From Caccovicinus sp051878975 (lineage in GTDB: Bacteria; Bacillota; Clostridia; Lachnospirales; Lachnospiraceae): a stretch of DNA of 64,000 bases. Below, piece by piece: positions 33,350-40,774 of this stretch. Numbering within the stretch: position 1 is the stretch's first letter; each line of letters opens with the position of its first letter. Made by a program: the position numbers and the translations under genes. The notes under the pieces were generated by a model. That model did no database searches and had not been told where the DNA came from. It saw only the letters and a list, made by a program, of their open reading frames with translations. The stretch spans positions 13,963 through 77,962 of the forward strand of contig JBJELD010000016.1 in NCBI GenBank assembly GCA_051878975.1, read 5' to 3'.

Positions 33350-34273
33350 TCAGCTGAAATATTTCTTAAACAGCCGCCTGGCTTCCTGCCCCAGCTCCTT
33401 CTCCATATCCAGATAGCGGGTCAGATAATCCTTTGCCTTGGGCGTCAGCTGGGAAAAGCCGCCCTCTGAACCGCCGGACTGAGTAAACAGCAGAGGAAAT
33501 CCCAATTGTTTTTCTGCGTCCTTTACGATTTTCCATCCCTTGCTGTAGGACATGTGCATCTGCCGGCAGGCCGTCTGCATGGAGCCGGTGTGTTCCACCA
33601 GGGACAGAAACTGGGCGATTCCGGGACCGAAAAAAATCTCTTCTCCCTCCAGGTAAAGCTGTGTCACGCTGTGGACCGGGATTTTTCTGGAATGGTCATA
33701 TCTGTTCAGACAGTCTTCGTCATTTTCAATTGCCATGATAATGCCCTGATCCGGAACCGGAAGCTCCTCTACATACGGATCAATGGTTACCTGGCGAAGG
33801 AAGCTCCTCAGCCCGCCAGGGGCATCAACGCTTCGAAAGAGCGGGAACATGGATTTGGAAATCAGGACGGGATGTCCGCGCCGGCCCTCATATACCGGGC
33901 AGGCAATCGGGCTTTCTGATTTCAGCAGCTGGTCGATCGTATCCTCCAGGAACATGGGAAATTTCACCGGAAGAATCAGTACCCGATCGCATAAATCTTC
34001 CATGTAATTGATGCCCATCAGAATGCTGTCATACATCTGAGTGGTTTCGTATTCTTCATTTCGCAGACAGATTACCCGCATTTTTGAGATATGTTTTTCC
34101 AGCTGGTCTCCGTTCCTTCCGGTAATGACCACAATTGGGTCAATTCCGATCTGCTTCAGCATAATGATGATCCGCCGGATGACAGTAGTGCCTCCCAGCG
34201 TCATCAGAGGCTGAAACGTGGTAATGGAACTGTTGTGCCCGGCGGCCGATATGATTGCTCCTGTCTTGCTCAT
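33350..34273 (-). CDS. NTP-transferase-like / ModE DNA-binding fusion regulator
   Basis: This 307-residue protein has an N-terminal MobA/MocA-type nucleotidyltransferase fold (about 1-195) and a C-terminal ModE winged helix (about 205-307; FLSLVEHTGSMQTACRQMHM, SYSKGWKIV, GGSEGGFSQLTPKA). The nucleotide loop reads AAGHNSSITTFQPL and lacks the basic residues of the usual LAAGxSxRMGxxK, so it may bind but not transfer. The ModE molybdate-binding MOP domain is absent. ATG at 34273 begins the MSKTGAIISAAG strand; the open frame runs far upstream antisense to yqeC and is not used. It probably binds the boxes at 25862-25885 and 10789-10812. Confidence 0.85.
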   Translation of the reverse strand: MSKTGAIISAAGHNSSITTFQPLMTLGGTTVIRRIIIMLKQIGIDPIVVITGRNGDQLEKHISKMRVICLRNEEYETTQMYDSILMGINYMEDLCDRVLILPVKFPMFLEDTIDQLLKSESPIACPVYEGRRGHPVLISKSMFPLFRSVDAPGGLRSFLRQVTIDPYVEELPVPDQGIIMAIENDEDCLNRYDHSRKIPVHSVTQLYLEGEEIFFGPGIAQFLSLVEHTGSMQTACRQMHMSYSKGWKIVKDAEKQLGFPLLFTQSGGSEGGFSQLTPKAKDYLTRYLDMEKELGQEARRLFKKYFS

Positions 34274-34331
34274 TGCTATTTCATCCCTTTTCTTTTTCCG
34301 GGCCTTTTTCCGGGCCCTGTCCTTGCATACC

Positions 34332-34360
34332 AGTATACCACGAGCCGGGGCTGCCTGCAA
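34332..34360 (-). promoter_or_regulatory. Predicted promoter of the ModE-fusion gene
   Basis: TTGCAG (34360-34355) and TATACT (34337-34332) on the minus strand are 17 bases apart. Confidence 0.55.
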
Positions 34361-34373
34361 ACAGGTTTCCTGC

Positions 34374-34402
34374 TTTAAAAACCAATAGGAATATGTTAAA
34401 AT
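34374..34402 (+). promoter_or_regulatory. Predicted promoter of the yqeC-mocA gene
   Basis: TTTAAA (34374-34379) and TAAAAT (34397-34402) are 17 bases apart, with a TG extended -10 at 34394-34395. Confidence 0.6.
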
Positions 34403-34429
34403 GGGAGAAAGACAAGGGAGGGGCAGGCA

Positions 34430-35710
34430 ATGGGAAAGAGTTATGTGCTGGCGGCAGTCGGAGGAGGAGGAAAAACGGCTTTTCTGGAAAAAATGGCAGA
34501 AAGCGCATGCAGTCAGGGAAAAACGGCGGCTGTGATGACGACGACCCACATGTGGCTTCCGGAAACGCACAGCGGTGTGGGAAAGACGGCGGCGGAGGCT
34601 GTCAGTCTGATGGAACGGGACGGCATTGTGTATTTCGGCGCATTGGCAAAGCAGCCGGGAAAGATGAGCTTCCCCGGGACGGAAGGTTACGAAATGTTGT
34701 GCCGGAAAGCAGATCTGGTGCTGGTGGAGGCAGATGGCTCCCGCGGGCTTCCTATGAAGGTGCCGGACTGGCCGAGAGAACCGGTGATTCCGTCGAATGT
34801 GGATGCGGTCATGGTCGTATTCGGACTTTCCGCTCTGGGAAAGCCGTACCGGGAGGTCTGTCAGCGCTGGGAGCTTGGCCGGGAATGGCTTTTGGGAGGT
34901 TTGGAGGAGGATCCGGTTACAGAAGAACTGGCTGCCTGCTTTCTGGAAAAGGGGTATTTGAAGCCGCTGCAGTTCTGCTTCCCCAGTGCAAGGCTTGCGG
35001 TTATTTTGAATCAGGCGGATTCGGTATTCCGGGAGCAGGCGGGAGAGCGGATCCGGATGCTGCTTGCCCGGAAAAACTGGGAATGTATGGTGATGCAGCT
35101 TCGGAAAATCAAGGTTTCCGTGATTTACATGGCGTCTGGATTCGGCAGGCGATTCGGAAGCAATAAGCTTCTGGAACCGTTTGCCGGAAAACCCCTGTAC
35201 CGTCATGGCCTGGAGCGTTTCCTTCAGTGCAGGAAGAGGGCGGAGCAGGCCGGAAAAAAAAGCCGCATCTGCCTGCAGATCATTCTGGCAAGCCAGTATG
35301 CGGAAATTCTGGAATGGGGAGAAAATGCCGGAATCCGCTGTGTAAGGAATCCGTACGCTGCGGAAGGTATCACGGCCTCCATTCGTCTCGGCGTGGAGGC
35401 GGCGGACCGGGATACGCAGTTTTATCTGTTTTCTGTGGCAGATCAGCCGTTTCTGGAGGAAGCGACGATCGAAGGGCTTCTGGCAGCATTCCTGGAGGCG
35501 GTGCAGTCCGGACGGAAATCCATCGGCTGCCTGTCTGCAGCCGGAAGGAGAGGAAATCCGGTGATCTTCGACTGCCGGTACCGGGAGGAACTGCTTTCCC
35601 TTCATGGAGACAAAGGCGGCAGCCAGATCATGAAGCGCTGCCCGGATGAGGTCCTGGAATATCCGGCCAGAGCAGAAGAGCTGGAAGATATTGATTATCG
35701 TATTTCATAA
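34430..35710 (+). CDS. yqeC: YqeC - MocA fusion protein
   Basis: This 426-residue protein joins YqeC (about 1-220), a P-loop protein that marks selenium-dependent hydroxylase systems, to a MocA-type cytidylyltransferase (about 225-426). YqeC features are AAVGGGGKTAFLEKMA, TTTHMWLP and LVEADGSRGLPMKVP. The MocA part has the active loop IYMASGFGRRFGSNKLLEPF, then AEGITASIRLGVEAA and SVADQPFLEEATI. In E. coli yqeC and mocA (ygfJ) are adjacent separate genes. The fusion would couple cytosine-dinucleotide cofactor formation to selenium insertion (inference). GGGAGGGG precedes the start. Confidence 0.9.
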   Translation: MGKSYVLAAVGGGGKTAFLEKMAESACSQGKTAAVMTTTHMWLPETHSGVGKTAAEAVSLMERDGIVYFGALAKQPGKMSFPGTEGYEMLCRKADLVLVEADGSRGLPMKVPDWPREPVIPSNVDAVMVVFGLSALGKPYREVCQRWELGREWLLGGLEEDPVTEELAACFLEKGYLKPLQFCFPSARLAVILNQADSVFREQAGERIRMLLARKNWECMVMQLRKIKVSVIYMASGFGRRFGSNKLLEPFAGKPLYRHGLERFLQCRKRAEQAGKKSRICLQIILASQYAEILEWGENAGIRCVRNPYAAEGITASIRLGVEAADRDTQFYLFSVADQPFLEEATIEGLLAAFLEAVQSGRKSIGCLSAAGRRGNPVIFDCRYREELLSLHGDKGGSQIMKRCPDEVLEYPARAEELEDIDYRIS

Positions 35711-35718
35711 TCTGAAAT

Positions 35719-37128
35719 TCAGGAGCGGGCTTTTTTTCGGGCGGCCCGCTTTTTTTCGGCCGCGTCCTCATTGCTTAATTCCGGCCATACGGTGCAGAGC
35801 ATGGTTCCGAAGCAGGCAGTGCCGCCCACAAAGTTGGAGATCGGTTCCGCCATAAAGACACCTCCGGTTCCCAGACCGAACAGATTGGGAAGGATCAAAA
35901 TCAGCGGAATGACGATAATGACCTTGCGGAAGATCGAGAAGAATACGGCATTTTTGGATTTGCCGAGGGCAACAAACACGGCCTGTCCGGCAAACTGGAG
36001 GGACATCATGAAAAAGCCGAAATAATAAATCTGCATGGCCGGAACTCCGGCGGCTACCAGTTCGCTGTCCTGATTGAAGATCCGGATAAAAAATTCCGGG
36101 AATTTGTGGACGAGGAACCAGACACAGGTGGTGTAGCAGATGGCGGCGGCAGACATGAAAACTGCTGCTTTTTTGACTCGTTTATATTCCCCGGCGCCGT
36201 AGTTGAAGCCCATGACCGGCTGGGCGCTGTTGGTGATGCCGTTGACTGGCAGAGAGATGATCTCCCGGACAGAATTGATCACGGTCATGATTCCCACATA
36301 CAGGTCGCCGCCCCAGCGGGCCAGGCTGGCGTTGTACATGATCTGCACAAAACAGTTGGTGATGGACATGGTAAAGCCGGACAGACCCAGCCCGACAATG
36401 TTCAAAATCCGCTGTTTTTTCAGACGGAACGCCTTTCTCCGAAGCTTCAGAATGGTCTGACGGCCGGTCAGAAAACGGATGATCCAGGCAGCGGAAAGTC
36501 CTTGTGAGAGAATTGTGGCCCAGGCGGCACCCTGGACGCCCAGGTTCAGAACAAAGATAAAAACAGGATCCAGAATAATATTGGAAACGGCGCCGAGAAG
36601 CACCGTCATCATGCCGATTTTTCCGAAGCCCTGCGAGTTGATGAAGCTGTTCATGCCCAGGCCGGTCATAACGAAAACGCTTCCAAGCAGATAAATGGTG
36701 ACGTAGGATTCGGCGTAGGAGATCGTGGCATCAGAAGCACCGAACAAATACAGCATGGGACGTTTGAACAGGAGACCAAGGACGGTCAGCGCAAGGCCGC
36801 AGAGAATCATCATGATAAAGGAATTTCCCATAATGGCTTCGGCTTCCTCTTCATTGCCCCGGCCCCGCTCAATGGAGCAGAGCGGCGCGCCTCCCATTCC
36901 GAACAGGTTGGCAAAGGCAATCACCATGGAAATGATAGGAAGGCAGAGTCCGAGACCGGTCAGGGCCAGAGTCGCGTGTTCCGGAATCCGGCCGATGTAG
37001 ATCCGGTCCACAATATTATAGAGAACATTGATGAGCTGTGCCAGTGTCATGGGAACGGCCAGGTTCAGGATGTTTTTCACGATGCTGCCCTGGGAAAAAT
37101 CATTTTTTTGTGTAGTTGCTGCTGCCAT
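35719..37128 (-). CDS. MATE family efflux transporter
   Basis: This 469-residue protein has twelve hydrophobic segments in two related halves, with MATE-type segments NLAVPMTLAQLINVLYNIVDRIYIG at the N-terminus (shown in parts), FGMGGAPLCSIERGRG and PVMGFNYGAGEYKRVKKA. It would export cationic drugs or metabolites with Na+ or H+. The C-terminus is lysine/arginine rich. A GGGGG site lies upstream, and TGGACG-17-TATAGT on the minus strand (37182-37154) is a possible promoter. It is monocistronic, and its substrate is unknown. Confidence 0.9.
   Translation of the reverse strand: MAAATTQKNDFSQGSIVKNILNLAVPMTLAQLINVLYNIVDRIYIGRIPEHATLALTGLGLCLPIISMVIAFANLFGMGGAPLCSIERGRGNEEEAEAIMGNSFIMMILCGLALTVLGLLFKRPMLYLFGASDATISYAESYVTIYLLGSVFVMTGLGMNSFINSQGFGKIGMMTVLLGAVSNIILDPVFIFVLNLGVQGAAWATILSQGLSAAWIIRFLTGRQTILKLRRKAFRLKKQRILNIVGLGLSGFTMSITNCFVQIMYNASLARWGGDLYVGIMTVINSVREIISLPVNGITNSAQPVMGFNYGAGEYKRVKKAAVFMSAAAICYTTCVWFLVHKFPEFFIRIFNQDSELVAAGVPAMQIYYFGFFMMSLQFAGQAVFVALGKSKNAVFFSIFRKVIIVIPLILILPNLFGLGTGGVFMAEPISNFVGGTACFGTMLCTVWPELSNEDAAEKKRAARKKARS
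35724..35756 (+). terminator. Terminator after yqeC-mocA
   Basis: AGCGGGC (35724-35730) pairs with GCCCGCT (35744-35750), then TTTTTT. It overlaps the last codons of the convergent MATE gene. Confidence 0.75.
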
Positions 37129-37266
37129 AACGGACCCCCTTCTTTTTTGCTATACTATACCGCGAATTCCCGGATTCGTCCAGCGATATCCGAAAATTAT
37201 GGAAGAAACAGGAATCCATAACCGGGAGGAAAGAAAACCATAACAGAACTTCATAACCTGAAAGTA

Positions 37267-37295
37267 TTGACAGATTGGGACTTTTGGAAGATAAT
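37267..37295 (+). promoter_or_regulatory. Predicted ilvE promoter
   Basis: TTGACA (37267-37272) and GATAAT (37290-37295) are 17 bases apart, about 58 bases before ilvE. No T-box or leader peptide was seen. Confidence 0.7.
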
Positions 37296-37353
37296 GATGT
37301 AAATCAATGAATTGACTGACATAAGAGCCAGGCATGTGAAAGGAAGATAAAAA

Positions 37354-38424
37354 ATGCAGACAATCAGAATTGAAAAGACCACCTGTCCAAAGGAGAAACC
37401 GGGAAAGGATAACCCATTAGTATTTGGCACCATCTTTACAGATCATATGTTTGTGATGGATTACGAGACCGGAAAAGGCTGGCATGATCCGAGAGTCGTA
37501 CCGTATCAGCCGCTGGTACTGGAGCCGTCTGCCATGGTATTCCATTACGGTCAGGAAATGTTTGAGGGCTTAAAGGCCTACAAGGCCGATGACGGAAGAA
37601 TCCTTCTGTTCCGTCCGGACAAGAATATTGAACGTGCAAACCGCAGCAACCGCAGACTTTGCATTCCGGAGATCCCGGAGGATATTTTCCTGGAAGCACT
37701 CAAGACGATCGTAAAGGTAGATGCGGACTGGATTCCGACCAAGCCGGGCACCGCACTGTACATCCGTCCGTTCGTTATTGCAACGGATCCGTTCCTGGGC
37801 GTTCGTCCGTCTAATACCTACAAGTTCATCATCATTCTGTCTCCGGTAGGCGCTTACTATGCAAGCGGACTGGATCCGGTTAAGATCTGGATCGAGGATG
37901 AGTATGTAAGAGCCGTGAAGGGCGGTATCGGCGAGGCAAAGACCGGCGGCAATTATGTGGCATCTCTTGCAAGCCAGGTAAAGGCACATGATGAGGGTTA
38001 CGCACAGGTTCTGTGGCTGGATGGCGTACATAGAAAGTATATTGAGGAAGTAGGTGCCATGAACATCTTCTTCAAGATCAACGGCACCGTAGTAACTCCG
38101 GAATTAAACGGAAGCATCCTGCCGGGTGTTACCAGAGATTCTGCCATTCAGCTCTGCAAGATGTGGGGCGTTCCGGTTGAGGAGAGAAAAATTTCCGTGG
38201 ATGAGGTCATCCAGACGGCGGAGAGCGGCGAGATGGAGGAGTGCTTCGGCACCGGCACTGCTGCGGTAGTATCTCCGGTAGGTGAGCTTCGCTTTGAGAA
38301 TGAAAAGATGCCGATCAGCAACAATCACATCGGTGAGCTGACCCAGAGAATCTATGATACCATTACCGGCATCCAGTTAGGACGGATCGAAGGTCCGGAA
38401 GGCTGGAGCGTGGAAGTAAAGTAA
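37354..38424 (+). CDS. ilvE: Branched-chain amino acid aminotransferase
   Basis: This 356-residue fold-type IV PLP enzyme interconverts branched-chain amino and keto acids. The long BCAT form is shown by FHYGQEMFEGLKAYKADDG, RPFVIATDPFLGVRPS, the PLP lysine in GEAKTGGNYVASL and EVGAMNIFFKING, with GTGTAAVVSPVG near the C-terminus. AAGGAAG precedes the start. It is followed by an AEC transporter after 24 bases. It is distinct from the D-amino acid transaminase at 44397. Confidence 0.95.
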   Translation: MQTIRIEKTTCPKEKPGKDNPLVFGTIFTDHMFVMDYETGKGWHDPRVVPYQPLVLEPSAMVFHYGQEMFEGLKAYKADDGRILLFRPDKNIERANRSNRRLCIPEIPEDIFLEALKTIVKVDADWIPTKPGTALYIRPFVIATDPFLGVRPSNTYKFIIILSPVGAYYASGLDPVKIWIEDEYVRAVKGGIGEAKTGGNYVASLASQVKAHDEGYAQVLWLDGVHRKYIEEVGAMNIFFKINGTVVTPELNGSILPGVTRDSAIQLCKMWGVPVEERKISVDEVIQTAESGEMEECFGTGTAAVVSPVGELRFENEKMPISNNHIGELTQRIYDTITGIQLGRIEGPEGWSVEVK

Positions 38425-38448
38425 AAGGAACAGAAAGCAGAAATCAAT

Positions 38449-39369
38449 ATGGAAATGACGGCGGTACTGATAAAAGCAGTCACATTTGTTGGAATTATCC
38501 TTTTGGGATATGGCTTGAAGCGGATTGGCTTCTTTCAGGAGAAGGACTTTTTCCTTCTGTCCAAAATTGTGATTAAGATTACGTTGCCGGCCGCCATTGC
38601 TTACAGCTTTGCCAGCATGGAGTTGTCACCCTCCATGCTGGTTTTAAGTCTGTTCGGATTTGGCGGCGGCGTTTTGATGATTGGACTGGGCTATCTGATC
38701 AATCTGAGAAAAAGCCGGGAGGAGCGGGCATTCGGCATGCTGAATGTTTCCGGGTATAATATCGGAAATTTTGCTCTTCCCTTTGTCCAGAGTTTCTTAG
38801 GCCCGGTGGGCGTGATGACCACCAGCCTGTTTGATTCCGGAAATGCAGTGATCTGCCTGGGCGGCGCCTACAGCCTGGCATCCATGGCAGGCGGAACCTC
38901 CAAGGGAGGAAACCCACTGAAAAACATTGTAAAAGCTCTGGGAAAATCGGTTCCTTTCCTGGTGTATGTGATCATGATCGTGGTGCGCCTTCTGGACATC
39001 ACGGTTCCGCAGGTTGTCGTTTCCTTTGCCGGAACGATTTCCAATGCGAATGCCTTTATGGCGATGCTGATGCTGGGCGTGGGCTTTAAGGTAACTCTGA
39101 ATAAGGAATATACGGGAAGGCTGGCCAAATACCTGCTGCTGCGCTACAGTGTGGCGGCCGTGCTGGCAGCAGTTTACTATTTCCTGCTTCCGTTTGATCT
39201 GGAAATCCGCAGGACACTGGTGCTTCTGGCCTTTGCCCCGGTGGCGTCGGCCAATCCGGCATTTACCGGTGAAATGAACGGCGATGTGGGCCTTTCCAGT
39301 GCATTTAATTCCATTTCAATTGTAACCAGCATTATCATTATGACAATTCTGCTTCTGATCCTGCTTTAA
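38449..39369 (+). CDS. AEC family transporter
   Basis: This 306-residue membrane protein has about ten helices in the auxin efflux carrier (AEC/MleP) fold, with segments LSKIVIKITLPAAIAYSF and NVSGYNIGNFALPFVQSFLG and the C-terminal GLSSAFNSISIVTS-type region. Bacterial members move organic or keto acids such as malate. Being 24 bases after ilvE, it may export a branched-chain keto or hydroxy acid (inference). Confidence 0.88.
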   Translation: MEMTAVLIKAVTFVGIILLGYGLKRIGFFQEKDFFLLSKIVIKITLPAAIAYSFASMELSPSMLVLSLFGFGGGVLMIGLGYLINLRKSREERAFGMLNVSGYNIGNFALPFVQSFLGPVGVMTTSLFDSGNAVICLGGAYSLASMAGGTSKGGNPLKNIVKALGKSVPFLVYVIMIVVRLLDITVPQVVVSFAGTISNANAFMAMLMLGVGFKVTLNKEYTGRLAKYLLLRYSVAAVLAAVYYFLLPFDLEIRRTLVLLAFAPVASANPAFTGEMNGDVGLSSAFNSISIVTSIIIMTILLLILL

Positions 39370-39451
39370 GGCAGGCGGTTTTTCTGCCCCGGAGCTGCGG
39401 CGCTTTTTGGCAGGCGCGGACCGTGCAGAAAGCAGAAGAAAGGAAATCCAT

Positions 39452-40504
39452 ATGAAAAGCAGAGTACAGGATGCGGTTGAGCTGTTCATGGCCGGATATA
39501 ACTGCTGTCAGTCGGTGTTTGCTGCCTACAGCGATCTGTTCGGAATGGACCGGGAGCAGGCGCTGAAGCTGTCCTGTTCGTTCGGAGCCGGCATGGGACG
39601 AATGCGGGAGGTATGCGGCGCAGTGTCCGGCATGAATCTGATTGCCGGGCTGGCGTGCGGAAACGCAGATCCAGAGGATCAGGCAGCCAAGACCAGGAAT
39701 TATGAGACGGTGCGGCGAATGGCGGATGCGTTCCGCGCAGAGCATCAGACGATCATCTGCCGGGAAATACTGGGCTTAAGAGCAGCGGAGAAGAGCGCGG
39801 CGCCGTCTCTTCGAACCGAGGACTATTACAAGAGCCGGCCCTGCGCCCGGATGGTGGCAACGGCGGCCCGGATCATTGAAGAGACCTTCCCGGAGCTTCT
39901 GGCGGAAAAGACAGAGCAGTTTGCCATCTATGACGAGGACGGAACCAGAATCGGCGTCCGCTCCAGAGAGGAGGCCCATCGCCTGGGACTGTGGCATGAG
40001 GTCGTGCACTGCTGGATGTATTGCAGAAGCGGAGACAATATCTGGCTGTATTTTCAGCAGAGAGCTCATTCGAAAAAAGATTTTCCGGACTATTATGATC
40101 TGGCTTCTACCGGTCATGTGGATGCAGGAGAGAGCCATGAGGAGGCGGTATACCGGGAAGTCCGTGAGGAGACCGGTGTCCGGATGGAAGCAGAAAACCT
40201 GACTTACCTCGGAACGGTCCGGGAAGAGATTTGCGAGGGCGATTTCTTTGACCGGGAAATCGGACATGTATATCTTTACCGGCTGGATGTTCCGTTTTTT
40301 GCACCAGGCGAGGAAGTGGATCGTATGGTGGCCGTATCCAGGGAGGAATATGAGAAAAAGGAACTGGGCAAGGCAGCTTATATTCAAGGCTTTACGCTGG
40401 AAGGAGAGCCGGTCATAATCAAGGAAGAGGACTGGTGCCGCCACGAAGGCGAGTATGAGCAGCTGGTAAAACGGTTCTTGACAAAAACGGATTCCGTGTT
40501 ATAA
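39452..40504 (+). CDS. CGCAxxGCC family redox domain - NUDIX hydrolase fusion
   Basis: This 350-residue protein has an N-terminal C-GCAxxG-C-C domain (about 1-145; YNCCQSVFAAY, CSFGAGMGRMREVCGAVSG, GLACGN and a later cysteine in SRPCARMV) and a C-terminal NUDIX domain (about 150-350). The NUDIX box GHVDAGESHEEAVYREVREETGV is complete and is given here in shortened form as G-x5-E-x7-REVREETG. The start of the second half, FAIYDEDGTRIGV, resembles IDI-like NUDIX proteins. The frame is unbroken across the junction. ATG at 39452 follows GAAAGGAAA. Function unknown; the thrS promoter lies in its last codons. Confidence 0.85.
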   Translation: MKSRVQDAVELFMAGYNCCQSVFAAYSDLFGMDREQALKLSCSFGAGMGRMREVCGAVSGMNLIAGLACGNADPEDQAAKTRNYETVRRMADAFRAEHQTIICREILGLRAAEKSAAPSLRTEDYYKSRPCARMVATAARIIEETFPELLAEKTEQFAIYDEDGTRIGVRSREEAHRLGLWHEVVHCWMYCRSGDNIWLYFQQRAHSKKDFPDYYDLASTGHVDAGESHEEAVYREVREETGVRMEAENLTYLGTVREEICEGDFFDREIGHVYLYRLDVPFFAPGEEVDRMVAVSREEYEKKELGKAAYIQGFTLEGEPVIIKEEDWCRHEGEYEQLVKRFLTKTDSVL

Positions 40505-40505
40505 T
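40478..40505 (+). promoter_or_regulatory. Consensus thrS promoter
   Basis: TTGACA (40478-40483) and TATAAT (40500-40505) are both perfect, 16 bases apart, and coincide with the last codons and stop of the upstream NUDIX fusion gene. Confidence 0.9.
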
Positions 40506-40511
40506 CGGAAC

Positions 40512-40752
40512 AGATAAAGCGTTGATGAGACCAGTAGCCTGTTTGGAATGCACAGAGAGAGGTGCGTTTGGTGAAAGCACCTTGCAGAAAGAACAGAGGA
40601 AGACCAGCTCGGAGCGTCCCTTAATCGGGAACGGTGATTCCGTTATCATCAAATGAAGCGGCACATGCTTACAGGATGTGCAATCAGGGTGGAACCGCGA
40701 TAACGATCGTCCCTTATTATGTATTTTCGTACATGATAAGGGGATTTTTTTA
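40512..40752 (+). ncRNA. T-box leader of thrS
   Basis: The conserved T-box AGGGTGGAACCGCG is at 40686-40699, followed by the terminator CCCTTAT...ATAAGGG (40711-40743) and a T-run. Stem I occupies about 40515-40620 with an AGAGAG motif. The likely specifier codon is ACC at 40603-40605, matching threonine; the exact codon is a tentative reading. Uncharged tRNA-Thr would favour antitermination. Confidence 0.93.
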
Positions 40753-40774
40753 TTTTAAGAAAGGAAGAAACAGC

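Noticed and set aside
33350..35605. A 751-codon open frame covering the ModE-fusion gene and continuing leftward-upstream
   Set aside because: The part beyond 34273 is antisense to the clearly real yqeC-mocA gene and encodes no recognisable protein; a good start with a ribosome site and its own promoter exists at 34273.
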